Part shown: positions 17,634-25,791 of the stretch, in pieces | Position numbering within the stretch: the first letter of the stretch is position 1 | Layout: every line of letters starts with the position of its first letter | DNA from: Spirochaetales bacterium | Lineage (GTDB): Bacteria > Spirochaetota > Spirochaetia > CADAEX01 | DNA length: 55,420 bases | Assembly (NCBI GenBank): GCA_024233785.1 | Contig: JACKPD010000018.1 | Location: 1 to 55,420, forward strand | Direction of reading: 5' to 3' | Program-made: the position numbers and the translations under genes | The notes under the pieces: generated by a model | Told to the model about the DNA's origin: nothing | The model's input: only the letters and a program-made list of their open reading frames with translations | Database searches by the model: none

Positions 17634-18995
17634 GTGTTAACTGTAATAATTGTGAAAATACCGCATCAGATTAAAGATTTCTGCAGAATATTCAAAGACT
17701 CAGGCTTCATGTGCTACCTTGTAGGGGGGGCTGTAAGAAATTTTATCCGCGGAATAAAGCCTGCTGATTATGATTTTGCGACCGATGCCCTGCCGGAAGA
17801 TGTTATAAAACTTTTCAGGTCCGTAATTCCGACAGGTATTGACCATGGAACAGTTACTGTTTTATTCCACGGCTTTTCTCTTGAAGTTACAACTTTCAGA
17901 ATTGACGGGGTCTATACAAACAGCAGGCACCCCGATTCCATACAGTACAGCTCTTCAATAGATGCAGACCTTGCGCGGCGTGATTTCACAATCAATGCCA
18001 TGGCTCTTGATCCATTGACAGGTAAGATTCTCGATCCCCAGGACGGGCTTAAGGATCTTAAAAACAGGATTATCAGGGCCATAGGCAACCCGCAGGAAAG
18101 GTTTGCCGAGGATGGGCTCAGGGTGCTAAGGGCATGCAGGTTTGCCTCCCAGCTCGGTTTTGAAATCCACGGGGATACACTTAACGGCATAAAAATGGAA
18201 GCGCACAGATTAAGACTTATTTCAGCCGAAAGAATAAGGGATGAGATAATAAAAATACTCTTGTCTGATAAGCCCTCAACCGCTTTTTTCATAATGAAGG
18301 AAACCGGAGTACTTGAATACATCATCCCGGAGCTTCTTGAAGGGAGCGGAGTCGCACAGAGGGAGATGCATAAATTTGACGTGTTCGAGCATGCGCTTTA
18401 TTCGGCGGATTTCGCAGAAAAAGACCTGATTTTAAGACTTTCAGCCCTGCTTCATGACATAGGCAAACCTGCATGCCTTGAAGTGAAGGACAATGTTCCA
18501 ACCTTCTACAATCATGATGAAGTATCCGCCGATATCGCAAAAATGATATTGACCAGACTGAAATTCCCAAAAAACACGATTACCCAGGTTGTCCACCTGA
18601 TAAAAAACCACATGTTTAATTATACTGAAGAATGGAGCGACAGTGCTGTACGGAGACTTATCGCAAAAGTAGGGGTAGATTACATAAAGCCGCTTTTAAA
18701 GCTCAGATACGCAGACAGGGCCGGTATGGCGGGAAAGTATATCAACTGTCCTTCTGATTTATCCTTTATAAACCGGATAAACAGTATTATTGAAAGCGAA
18801 TCTGCTTTCACTATAAAAGACCTCGATATTACTGGAAACATACTATTATCTGAAGCCGGAATACCCAAAGGGCCCCAGATGGGAAAGGTGCTGGAATTCC
18901 TGCTTGAGTCTGTACTTGAAGATCCCGGTCTTAACAGCAGGGATAAACTCATCGAGATAGCAAAAAATTATTACAGGTCAAGATTTGATATTTAG
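17634..18995 (+). CDS. cca: CCA-adding tRNA nucleotidyltransferase with HD domain
   Basis: The enzyme adds or repairs the tRNA 3'-CCA end; none of the three tRNA genes here encodes CCA. The class II nucleotidyltransferase core shows LVGGAVRNFIRG, DYDFATDALPE (catalytic Asp pair) and RDFTINAMALDP. The RNA-binding part has RFAEDGLRVLRACRFASQLGF. An HD phosphohydrolase-type domain follows at about residues 245-345 (FEHALYSAD, LLHDIGKP, NHDEVSA). A poly(A) polymerase cannot be excluded by reading alone. The start is uncertain: GTG at 17634 has no clear ribosome-binding site, and GTG at 17652 would also work. Confidence 0.93.
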   Translation: MLTVIIVKIPHQIKDFCRIFKDSGFMCYLVGGAVRNFIRGIKPADYDFATDALPEDVIKLFRSVIPTGIDHGTVTVLFHGFSLEVTTFRIDGVYTNSRHPDSIQYSSSIDADLARRDFTINAMALDPLTGKILDPQDGLKDLKNRIIRAIGNPQERFAEDGLRVLRACRFASQLGFEIHGDTLNGIKMEAHRLRLISAERIRDEIIKILLSDKPSTAFFIMKETGVLEYIIPELLEGSGVAQREMHKFDVFEHALYSADFAEKDLILRLSALLHDIGKPACLEVKDNVPTFYNHDEVSADIAKMILTRLKFPKNTITQVVHLIKNHMFNYTEEWSDSAVRRLIAKVGVDYIKPLLKLRYADRAGMAGKYINCPSDLSFINRINSIIESESAFTIKDLDITGNILLSEAGIPKGPQMGKVLEFLLESVLEDPGLNSRDKLIEIAKNYYRSRFDI

Positions 18996-19034
18996 ATCAG
19001 TAAGGTTCATAAGGGTTATGCTTAGATATCCCCT

Positions 19035-19814
19035 TTATTCAAGTCCGGCTTCGATTTCACCCATTTCTGCGATATACGCCTTATAGGCAATACTCGCCGC
19101 ACTCTGCTCTGCGGCTTTTTTGTTCTTCCCTTCGCCGGGACCGAAGGTCCGGTCTTTTATCTTGACTTCAACAAGAAAAGTCCTGTCATGGTCAGGACCG
19201 GTTTTTTTAAGCATTTTATATTTTGGATAGGTTTTATATTTTTTCTGAACAAATTCCTGAAGAAGTGTCTTGTAATCCTTGTCGTGCTTGTTTTCAATTA
19301 CCTTCATTATTTCGGGAACAATGTGGGTAAGAATAAATGTCCTTACAGCCTTGATTCCTGAATCAAGATAATATGCCCCTATTATGGCTTCAACACAGTC
19401 GGCCAGTATTGCTTTCTTGTTTCTGCCGCCTGAATACTCTTCACCCCTGCCTATCAGTATATAATTATCAATTTTTATTTTTCTGGCGACTATACTGAGG
19501 GTGTTTTCGCTTACGACAAAGCTTTTTATACGCGCCAGATCGCCTTCTGCCTTGTCAGGCAGCAGATAATAAAGATATTCGCTTGCGACAAGACCAAGAA
19601 TGGAATCACCCAGAAACTCAAGCTTTTCGTTGTTGTCTACATCTTCCTGGGTTTCATTCGCATAAGAGCGGTGGCAAAAAGCAAGGTTCAGGAAATCAAG
19701 TTTCCTGAACCTCAACTCCGCATGACTTTGGAATAGAAGCAATTCTTTTTTTCTGGATTGACTTATTTGAGGAGTTTTCAGTTTGAATTGTTTCTGAAAT
19801 CCCAACACGTTCAA
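19035..19814 (-). CDS. rnc: Ribonuclease III
   Basis: RNase III cleaves double-stranded RNA in rRNA and mRNA processing. The signature NEKLEFLGDSILGLV holds the catalytic acidic residues at about positions 60-75. DCVEAIIGAYYLDSG carries the second acidic pair. A double-stranded-RNA-binding domain fills the C-terminal 75 residues (KTLLQEFVQKKYKTYPKY, GEGKNKKAAEQSAASIAYKA). The 259 residues include an N-terminal extension of about 30 residues. It directly follows acpP (1-base gap), the common bacterial acpP-rnc pair. Confidence 0.97.
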   Translation of the reverse strand: MNVLGFQKQFKLKTPQISQSRKKELLLFQSHAELRFRKLDFLNLAFCHRSYANETQEDVDNNEKLEFLGDSILGLVASEYLYYLLPDKAEGDLARIKSFVVSENTLSIVARKIKIDNYILIGRGEEYSGGRNKKAILADCVEAIIGAYYLDSGIKAVRTFILTHIVPEIMKVIENKHDKDYKTLLQEFVQKKYKTYPKYKMLKKTGPDHDRTFLVEVKIKDRTFGPGEGKNKKAAEQSAASIAYKAYIAEMGEIEAGLE

Positions 19815-19815
19815 T

Positions 19816-20052
19816 TTATTTTGCTACTGATCTGATAAATTCTACAGCATCTCCGACTGTTTCAAACTCATTTGCCTTCTCATCCGGAATCTGAATATTC
19901 ATCTCTTCTTCGAGAGCATATACAAGTTCGTATGTATCAAGACTGTCCGCGCCGAGATCCTGCCTGAAAGATGCTTCAGGTGTAATTTTTGCTTCATCAA
20001 CATCAAGTTTCTCAGCAATAATTTTTTTAACTTTATCAAAAAGTTCGTCCAT
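19816..20052 (-). CDS. acpP: Acyl carrier protein
   Basis: AcpP carries growing fatty acids on a phosphopantetheine arm. The 78-residue acidic helical protein has the attachment site LGADSLDTYELV, with the modified Ser at about residue 36. Length and composition are standard. TGTTTCCTCCTG before the start reads as a strong AGGAGG ribosome-binding site on the minus strand. It is followed immediately by rnc and preceded by rpmF. Confidence 0.97.
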   Translation of the reverse strand: MDELFDKVKKIIAEKLDVDEAKITPEASFRQDLGADSLDTYELVYALEEEMNIQIPDEKANEFETVGDAVEFIRSVAK

Positions 20053-20147
20053 TGTTTCCTCCTGTAAAGACAGAAAAATTTAAAATATCTGCTGTATGTA
20101 TATAGTTTACAACAGCAGTCTGGAAAAAGAAGAAACTTATAAATTAA

Positions 20148-20336
20148 TTACGCAATTTCTTCAAGCCCTAAATACTGTTTTCCTTTATAAAATCCGCATT
20201 TTGGGCAAACTCTGTGCGGAACTACCTTATTACCGCATGTTCCGCATTCGCTAAGAGTAGGGACAGATATCTTCATATTGATAGATTTTCTTGTTCTGCT
20301 TTTTGCTTTCGACGGTTTCCTCTTTGGTACAGCCAT
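20148..20336 (-). CDS. rpmF: Ribosomal protein bL32
   Basis: This 62-residue basic ribosomal protein starts AVPKRKPSKAKSRTRKS, typical of bL32. It keeps the zinc-binding C-x2-C...C-x2-C arrangement (CGTCGNKVVPHRVCPKCG), so it is the zinc-dependent (C+) form. It sits upstream of acpP in the order coaD-rpmF-acpP-rnc, which ties lipid and ribosome genes together as in many bacteria. Confidence 0.97.
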   Translation of the reverse strand: MAVPKRKPSKAKSRTRKSINMKISVPTLSECGTCGNKVVPHRVCPKCGFYKGKQYLGLEEIA

Positions 20337-20425
20337 TTCTAACCTCTCATTTATATATATTTTAACAATCTTTAGTCATCATTGCTATTATTAATGGAAA
20401 ACATACTGTAAAGACACCTGTTTTG

Positions 20426-20923
20426 TCAAGAACCATAGCCGAAACGCTTTTTGAGTTCCTTTTCCACAATTTCAGGCACCATATTGGAGATATTGCCGCC
20501 GAAAGAGGCAAGTTCCTTAATTGCTGATGACCTCTGAAGTGAATATTTTGAATCAGTAGGGATGAAAAACGTATCAATCTCAGGATTAAGCCCTTTATTT
20601 ATCATTGACAGTTCAAGTTCATAGGCAAAATCCGTAAGTGACCTGACCCCCCTTACGATTACTTTTGCCCCGTTATTAGCCGCAAATTCGACTATAAGCT
20701 TGTCCCAGATATGCAGATGAACATTTTCATACCTGGCAAGGATGCTTTTCATCATTTCATAACGTTCTTCCGCAGTAAAAAAGAATTTTTTCTGTGGATT
20801 TACGGAAATGACAACAAGTACCTCTTCAAAAATCTTTGCCGCCCTTTCGATAACATTCAAATGCCCGTTGGTCGGGGGATCGAAAGAACCCGGAAAAACC
20901 GCTTTAACCATTACTTTACCCAT
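20426..20923 (-). CDS. coaD: Phosphopantetheine adenylyltransferase
   Basis: CoaD makes dephospho-CoA from phosphopantetheine and ATP. The nucleotidyltransferase motif PGSFDPPTNGHLNVIERA is at the N-terminus. VRGVRSLTDFAYELELSMIN is the substrate region, and SLQRSSAIKELASFGG is the family's ISSTxVRE-like motif. The length of 165 residues is normal. An internal Met at 20911 (MVKAVFPG) is an alternative start that gives a more typical N-terminus. Confidence 0.96.
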   Translation of the reverse strand: MGKVMVKAVFPGSFDPPTNGHLNVIERAAKIFEEVLVVISVNPQKKFFFTAEERYEMMKSILARYENVHLHIWDKLIVEFAANNGAKVIVRGVRSLTDFAYELELSMINKGLNPEIDTFFIPTDSKYSLQRSSAIKELASFGGNISNMVPEIVEKELKKRFGYGS

Positions 20924-21021
20924 AATCTACCTGAATTATTTATTTTATATTTAAATAATTATATCACTGTGTACCTGAACAACATGTAAGGGCACAGAAG
21001 ATACAAAAATTAAAATTAGTT

Positions 21022-21049
21022 TTGACAAAAAGCTGTAAAATAATATAAT
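21022..21049 (+). promoter_or_regulatory. Consensus sigma-70 promoter placed against the lipoprotein start codon
   Basis: TTGACA (21022-21027), 16 bases, then TATAAT (21044-21049) are both perfect consensus boxes. The predicted transcription start is near 21056, only 2 bases before the ATG at 21058, so the mRNA would be nearly leaderless unless the GTG at 21073 is used. Confidence 0.8.
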
Positions 21050-21057
21050 GTTATATT

Positions 21058-21618
21058 ATGAAAGGTACAAGGTTTGTGTCTGTTTTTACACGCAGCAATG
21101 TCTATTTATTGTTATTTTCCGCCTTACTTGCGTTTTTGCCGGTAATGTCATGTACCTCATCGCCTGAAACCGTTCAGGAAACAGTTGAGCAGGAACCGGA
21201 AGCAGCTGTTCAGAAGGAAACCGGGGAGAGCAGCGGGTTTAAAGTTTCAGAGGATGTATATTCAAGGACATTCTCCGATATCACTGTCCTGATCAATACT
21301 TTGAATGACATAATAAGGTCTTCAAATTTCGATGAATGGAAAAAATATCTGACAAAAGAATATATAGATTTTTACAGCAGTCAGGATAACCTGAAAATAT
21401 ATAATGAAACCCCAATTCTAAAAAAACACAAGATCGTACTAAGAACGCTGAAGGATTATTTCAATTATGTTGTAGTTCCGAGCAGATCTGATGTTCAGCT
21501 TGATGATATATCATTCATTGACGATAATAATATCAAGGCATATATGCGAATTGACGGAGAGCTGGTTGTACTTTATACTCTCATCAATATACAGAATAAC
21601 TGGAAAATTGGTCTATAA
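21058..21618 (+). CDS. Lipoprotein, function unknown (186 aa)
   Basis: A signal peptide with hydrophobic core VYLLLFSALLAFLPV ends in the lipobox VMSC at about residue 31, so the mature protein is lipid-anchored. A Glu-rich linker follows, then a roughly 130-residue domain with SDITVLINTLNDIIRSSNF and YIDFYSSQD, which looks like an NTF2/SnoaL-type fold found in many spirochaete lipoproteins (inference). The ATG at 21058 is almost at the predicted transcript 5' end. The GTG at 21073, preceded by AAAGG, would also leave an intact signal peptide. The downstream HEAT-repeat gene is probably co-transcribed. Confidence 0.75.
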   Translation: MKGTRFVSVFTRSNVYLLLFSALLAFLPVMSCTSSPETVQETVEQEPEAAVQKETGESSGFKVSEDVYSRTFSDITVLINTLNDIIRSSNFDEWKKYLTKEYIDFYSSQDNLKIYNETPILKKHKIVLRTLKDYFNYVVVPSRSDVQLDDISFIDDNNIKAYMRIDGELVVLYTLINIQNNWKIGL

Positions 21619-21654
21619 CTGTTGTTTTGCAGAAAAACATTTTGGAGAAAAAAT

Positions 21655-22359
21655 ATGAAAAGAGTAATTTTTGTTATTTTAATTTTAACTGCTGCATCGT
21701 TTTCTGTTTTTCCGCAGAGCGGAGAAAAAACAGTAGAGGAAAAATATCTAAGCACAAGTATTGAGATAGCAATAATAACCGAACTTGCGGCAGCTGATAC
21801 AAGAGAGCAAAAACTTGTTGCCCTTGATACCATTGAAAAGATGGTTAACGACGGAAAAGTCAAGGAGGGAGACATACAGCTGCATTCAGTACTGACATCA
21901 CTTTCGGGTGAAGGTACCTCCACTGTAGTAAGGGAAAGCAACAGAAAAACCAATTATTATCCTGAAGTAAGAAGAAGAGCGGCTAAATTACTCGGAGAAA
22001 TCGGCGGTGAAAATTCCAAAAACTCACTGATTGATATTGCCATGAAAGATGTTGAACCTATGGTTCTCTCCCAGGCTGTTTACGGCCTTGGTGTTATAGG
22101 CCTTAACGATAACAATGAAGCGCTGCTTGCAATATCAAGTGTTATTGACGCGGATTCAAAAAAATATGTTGTAGATGACAATCTTGCAGTAGCATCACTG
22201 CTAGCAATAGAGAAAATTGCCAAGAAAAACGGCGGTTTTGCGGATGAGCCGGACCCAAAATTTATATATAAATCCATAATAGCGATACAGCAGGGTAATT
22301 ACAGCACCAATGTAAAAAAATGGGCATCCCTGCTTATAGAACGGTTGAGACAATACTGA
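21655..22359 (+). CDS. Secreted HEAT-repeat protein
   Basis: The start at 21655 (MKRVIFVILILTAASFSVF) is preferred over an upstream TTG because it gives a clean signal peptide and has GGAG nearby. The 234-residue protein is exported to the periplasm, with no lipobox Cys. It contains paired helices such as RRRAAKLLGEIGGENSKNSL and PMVLSQAVYGLGVIGLNDN, typical HEAT repeats (at least three) that act as protein-binding scaffolds. It follows the lipoprotein gene by 36 bases and is ended by a terminator at 22390-22427. Confidence 0.8.
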   Translation: MKRVIFVILILTAASFSVFPQSGEKTVEEKYLSTSIEIAIITELAAADTREQKLVALDTIEKMVNDGKVKEGDIQLHSVLTSLSGEGTSTVVRESNRKTNYYPEVRRRAAKLLGEIGGENSKNSLIDIAMKDVEPMVLSQAVYGLGVIGLNDNNEALLAISSVIDADSKKYVVDDNLAVASLLAIEKIAKKNGGFADEPDPKFIYKSIIAIQQGNYSTNVKKWASLLIERLRQY

Positions 22360-22389
22360 TCGATTAATATCTACCGGAAATAAAAAAAT

Positions 22390-22427
22390 GCTGCCTGATG
22401 CTAAATCGCATACGGCAGCTTTTTTTA
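22390..22427 (+). terminator. Rho-independent terminator after the HEAT-repeat gene
   Basis: GCTGCCTGATGC (22390-22401) pairs with GCATACGGCAGC (22408-22419) at ten of twelve positions, followed by a run of T to 22426. An A run flanks the other side, so it may also act on the minus strand for the convergent Cys-rich gene. Confidence 0.85.
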
Positions 22428-22466
22428 TGCATAAATATTATGGTAAATACCGGCCCCGAAAAGCCT

Positions 22467-22862
22467 TCAGACAACTACCTTGACCAGTTCTTTTCTCCAG
22501 GCAGGAATAATTTCCCTGTCTTCATATTCTATCTTTTTTATTATTTTAAACTCATTTTTTTGAGACCTGGGATCAAATTTAACTACGCCGAAATTACCGC
22601 CTCCGAGATACACAATCTGCTGACCATCCTCGAGCTTCTCGGTTTCAGCAAGTTTTTTGACAACACAGTCAAAATGGGCCGGATTACCGCTTACCGGTAC
22701 AGCAAGGGCTGCAGTAATATCCTGAATCACCTGCTCACATATTTCGCATGTATAGGTAACTTTGTTTACTTCTGATTTCTCTCTTGAAACGTTTCCTTTT
22801 CTTCTGCTGCCGCGGAAGTGCTTCCTGAAATCTTTTTTATTATTATTTCCTTTCGGATTCAT
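22467..22862 (-). CDS. Small basic protein with a CxxC...HxxC cluster (131 aa)
   Basis: The N-terminal 30 residues are strongly basic (NNNKKDFRKHFRGSRRKG) and look like an RNA- or DNA-binding tail. A possible metal site follows at about residues 38-65 (TCEICEQ...HFDCVV), and then a compact beta-rich C-terminus with GGGNFGVVKFD. I recognise no named family. It is probably cytoplasmic. The start overlaps the stop of the 50-residue frame upstream (ATGA), and both follow yraN, so the unit may relate to nucleic acid processing. Confidence 0.7.
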   Translation of the reverse strand: MNPKGNNNKKDFRKHFRGSRRKGNVSREKSEVNKVTYTCEICEQVIQDITAALAVPVSGNPAHFDCVVKKLAETEKLEDGQQIVYLGGGNFGVVKFDPRSQKNEFKIIKKIEYEDREIIPAWRKELVKVVV

Positions 22863-23011
22863 ATTTTGTTTTCCTCTTCAAGACTTAGTATTTCAGTTGA
22901 TAGTATCTGAGCTATCTGCTGAATTGCAAGCGATAAATATTTTTCATCATTTATTTTTTTCTTTAGTTCTTCAAGTTTAACAGGGTCAGTTTTTTTTGCT
23001 ATTCTTACCAT
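22859..23011 (-). CDS. Small helical protein (50 aa) between yraN and the Cys-cluster gene
   Basis: This short frame starts at ATG 23011 (MVRIAKKTDP) and ends with TGA overlapping the next gene's ATG by four bases (ATGA), a strong sign of translational coupling. It lies 3 bases after the yraN stop. The product is charged, helical and soluble, with LKKKIND and IAQILSTEILSLEEE. No family is recognised. Confidence 0.65.
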   Translation of the reverse strand: MVRIAKKTDPVKLEELKKKINDEKYLSLAIQQIAQILSTEILSLEEENKI

Positions 23012-23014
23012 AAT

Positions 23015-23377
23015 TTAATGAAACTCCCCTATTACGTTCTCGCTGTGGGTCAATGTCCCTTTCAGCGGATTCAAAAAAATCAGATCAAATCTTATATCAA
23101 GTTCCGAAACAGCTTTTTGATTTTCATACAGGTACTGTTTTACAGTTCTAATCATTCTGCTTTTTTTCACTCTCCCTATACTGAATCCTGTTTCAGAAAA
23201 AGGGACAATCCCCCATGATTTCACCTCTACAAAGACAAGGCAGCCGCCTTCTCTCGCAACTATATCTATTTCCCCTTTTTTACTCCTGTAATTTCTTGCA
23301 ACTACAGTATATCCCTTATGCTCAAGATATTTACAGGCTTTATCTTCTCCGGATTTCCCCTTATCGTACCGGTTCAA
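23015..23377 (-). CDS. yraN: YraN-family (UPF0102) nuclease-fold protein
   Basis: The 120-residue protein has the restriction-endonuclease-like signature of UPF0102. It opens KGKSGEDKACKYLEHKGYTVVARNYR, and the active-site acids and Lys fall in GEIDIVAREGGCLVFVEVKSW (E/D...ExK pattern). Its cellular role is not settled; in several bacteria it is encoded near trmD/rplS and dprA. It overlaps the HD-GYP gene by four bases (23374-23377). Confidence 0.93.
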   Translation of the reverse strand: MNRYDKGKSGEDKACKYLEHKGYTVVARNYRSKKGEIDIVAREGGCLVFVEVKSWGIVPFSETGFSIGRVKKSRMIRTVKQYLYENQKAVSELDIRFDLIFLNPLKGTLTHSENVIGEFH

Positions 23378-24525
23378 CCTTCAAGTTTCCCTTCAAGCTC
23401 GGAAAGATCAATTACCTTAACTATAAAAAGCCTTGTGTTTGTAACAAGATCAATTTCTATATTGCTATCCTCGCATTTATTACCGCTGCTATCAATCAGC
23501 AGCTTAATAACAGGCCTTAACGGGGCAATCTTCTTAACCTTGACGACCTTCCCGATGCTTGTGTCATTAAGGATTACAAAACTTCCCGGCGGATAAATAC
23601 CAAGTACCTTGATAAAGAGCTTTACAATTGAAGCATCATATTTTTTGGAATTCTCATTAAGAATCTGTTTCATGGCAGCATATCCGATCATTGAAGACCG
23701 GTAGGATTTCGCCCTGTTCATTGCCTCAAAAGAATCAGTAACTGCAATTATTCTTGAAAGCAGGTTTATCTGGTCGCCTGCCAGTCCATTGGGATAACCC
23801 TTTCCGTCCCACCTTTCATGATGCTGAAGCACAATCCTGGCAATTGTTTCAGGAAAACCGAAATTCTTTATAACAACCTGATAGGAGACTGCTGAATGCA
23901 TTCTTACAATATTCAGCTCATCCGGTGTCAGCTGTCCGTTTTTATCTGTAATTCTTTCGGGTATCTTGAGCATTCCAATATCATGAAGCAATGACGCCAC
24001 AGCAAGATGCTGAAGCCTGATTGCGGTGAGCCCGAGTTCCATACCTACAAGTATTGAAAGAAAAGCACAGTTTATCCCGCTTACAGCGTATTTTTCACCC
24101 AGCTTGTCGCTCTTGCTGATATAGCCGATAAGTTCATGAATATCCTTAATATCTTCAGCGCCTGAAACAATATCAATAATCTGGTTTGCAAGTTTATTGA
24201 TTGTATCAACTTCGGGTTTTTTCCCTTTTTTAAGTCCGCTGACAATACCTGAAAAAACTTCAATCATTGCCGCATAGCTGCTGAAAAATTTTGAATCCGC
24301 GGCATCGTCAACATCGCCGGCTTTTGACTTCTCAGCTTTGTCTGGATCTACAATCTCCCCTTCCGTATATACTTCTTCTATCCCCCAGTTTTTTATACGC
24401 TCTATCTCTTTACTCTTCAGATTCAGATTTGCAGGAACCAGCATACTTTGTAATTTTTCATCAATATAGACGTTTGAGGTAAAAGTATACCCTTCCTTCA
24501 AATCTGAAACTTTAATTTTATTCAT
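23374..24525 (-). CDS. HD-GYP domain protein lacking the first metal-ligand His
   Basis: The 383-residue cytoplasmic protein has an N-terminal DUF3391-like part (residues 1-75) and an HD-GYP domain at about 140-310 with LLHDIG, MHSAVS, HHERWDGKGYP and VTDSFEAM. HD-GYP enzymes degrade cyclic di-GMP. The first conserved His, normally in an HSxNVA motif, appears to be replaced (SGINCAFLS), which may reduce or alter catalysis. A beta-rich C-terminal extension with NDTSIGKVVKV is present. It lies 12 bases after the FlhB-like gene and overlaps yraN, suggesting a link between c-di-GMP and the flagellum. Confidence 0.85.
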   Translation of the reverse strand: MNKIKVSDLKEGYTFTSNVYIDEKLQSMLVPANLNLKSKEIERIKNWGIEEVYTEGEIVDPDKAEKSKAGDVDDAADSKFFSSYAAMIEVFSGIVSGLKKGKKPEVDTINKLANQIIDIVSGAEDIKDIHELIGYISKSDKLGEKYAVSGINCAFLSILVGMELGLTAIRLQHLAVASLLHDIGMLKIPERITDKNGQLTPDELNIVRMHSAVSYQVVIKNFGFPETIARIVLQHHERWDGKGYPNGLAGDQINLLSRIIAVTDSFEAMNRAKSYRSSMIGYAAMKQILNENSKKYDASIVKLFIKVLGIYPPGSFVILNDTSIGKVVKVKKIAPLRPVIKLLIDSSGNKCEDSNIEIDLVTNTRLFIVKVIDLSELEGKLEG

Positions 24526-24537
24526 AATACACCATTT

Positions 24538-24780
24538 TTAAACTTTAAGTATAAATGCAAGAATTTCCGCCACTATCTCATAATACTCTTCAGTTATTAA
24601 ATCTCCCACATTAAATGTATAAAGAGAATCAGAAAGATTATCGTCGCGCACAACAGATATACCATTTTGCTCCGCAATTTCCAGTATCCTGCCGGCAAAG
24701 CGACCTCTCCCTTTTGCAGTGATAACCGGTGCCGGTAAATCCCTGTCATAACGCAGCGCAACGGCCTTTCTGATCTTCAT
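24538..24780 (-). CDS. FlhB C-terminal-domain paralogue (YlqH/FhlX-like)
   Basis: The 80-residue protein corresponds to the cytoplasmic C-terminal domain of the export switch FlhB: RKAVALRYDRDLPAPVITAKG, then a helix IAEQNGISVVRDDNLS and a C-terminal YEIVAEILAFIL. In full FlhB the equivalent segment carries the autocleaving NPTH site. Here the position reads LPAPVI, so self-cleavage is not expected. Stand-alone copies are known in Bacillus (YlqH) and others and can partly replace the FlhB C-terminus. Its neighbour is a FliK-like protein, as ylqG-ylqH in Bacillus. Confidence 0.9.
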   Translation of the reverse strand: MKIRKAVALRYDRDLPAPVITAKGRGRFAGRILEIAEQNGISVVRDDNLSDSLYTFNVGDLITEEYYEIVAEILAFILKV

Positions 24781-24784
24781 CCCG

Positions 24785-25783
24785 TTAAACTTCTACATCA
24801 ACACCCGCAGATGCTGCAGCTTCGGAAAACCCTGTAAATGTATTAAGTTCATATACATTATCGTCAATTTTCAACCCCAGGTTTTGAAGTTTTTTTACAA
24901 ATATGGCAAAGTTTTTATCTTTGGTCTCAGATAATCCCTTTTTATTCGCATATATCTTTATTTTTCTTCCCTTTCCGCTGATTTCAGATAATGAAAAAAA
25001 CCAGATCGAGTCATTTTTTTCTGCATGAACTACCATATCGCTTAAAGACATATTAACACTTTTAAGTCTAATTGTCCCCTTTACAGTGTTTTTTCCTTCA
25101 CCTGTCCGGTAAGGGATAATTATCCAGTGTCTGTCGGGAAGGGTGATGTGATTGAAAACAAACAATGAATCATTTCTGCTTTCCACATCTGAAACTGCCT
25201 TTACAATATCAGCAGCCGCATCATCAGCTGAGCTGCCTCCGCTTTTATCCCGGTTTTTGTCCTTCCCGCTCCCCTTCCCGCCGCCTCCATCCGAGCCTTC
25301 CCCTCCTGCTCCTGATACTGCGCTTAAAAGAGAAGAGATTGACGACTCGCTCCTGAAGCCTTTATTCCATGCCTCAAAAGCGATTGAGCCATGATGTTCT
25401 TTTGTTATTTCTTTTTTAATGATAAGGCTTTTAAGTATAGCTGCGAGCAGATTATCCGGTTTACTTCCTGTTTCACTGAAAAACATACCGGCAAGCCGTT
25501 CAAGGCTGATCTGCGCATCTGAAAAAAAAACAGGACCGGCTGCAAGAGCCTCCTGTTTTTTCAACACTTCCAGATGCAGAATATTTCCGCTGAAAAAAAT
25601 CCTGCCCCTGATTATTTCGCCGGGTTTAAGAATAGAATTGCTGAAAACAGTCAGGGTCCTGGTTCCGGCCTTTATATTCCAGAATTTACCTGAACCTTCA
25701 CCTGTTCTCTCAACAATCTCTATTTTACCGGAATAGCTCCGTCTGCCGTTAATACTTCCGGCAGCAGGATTTATTTCAATCAT
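24785..25783 (-). CDS. FliK-like/YlqG-type protein (332 aa)
   Basis: The protein has a conserved-looking N-terminal beta domain (residues 1-80) and a helical part to 150. A low-complexity Gly/Ser/Lys linker (about 160-190, GGEGSDGGGGKGSGKDK) leads to a C-terminal domain with WIIIPYRTGEGKNTVKGTIRL and FFSLSEISGKGRKIKIYA. That layout (disordered linker and a WxxIPxxxG C-domain) fits flagellar hook-length-control/YlqG-like proteins, as does its position before the FlhB-C paralogue. The assignment rests on pattern and context. It starts 9 bases after rplS and may be read with the ribosomal genes. Confidence 0.65.
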   Translation of the reverse strand: MIEINPAAGSINGRRSYSGKIEIVERTGEGSGKFWNIKAGTRTLTVFSNSILKPGEIIRGRIFFSGNILHLEVLKKQEALAAGPVFFSDAQISLERLAGMFFSETGSKPDNLLAAILKSLIIKKEITKEHHGSIAFEAWNKGFRSESSISSLLSAVSGAGGEGSDGGGGKGSGKDKNRDKSGGSSADDAAADIVKAVSDVESRNDSLFVFNHITLPDRHWIIIPYRTGEGKNTVKGTIRLKSVNMSLSDMVVHAEKNDSIWFFSLSEISGKGRKIKIYANKKGLSETKDKNFAIFVKKLQNLGLKIDDNVYELNTFTGFSEAAASAGVDVEV

Positions 25784-25791
25784 TCACATAA

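Noticed and set aside
17912..18325. 137-codon minus-strand frame
   Set aside because: It is antisense to the conserved core of the CCA-adding enzyme.
22398..22775. 125-codon plus-strand frame
   Set aside because: It is antisense to the Cys-cluster gene, overlaps a terminator and lacks a ribosome-binding site.
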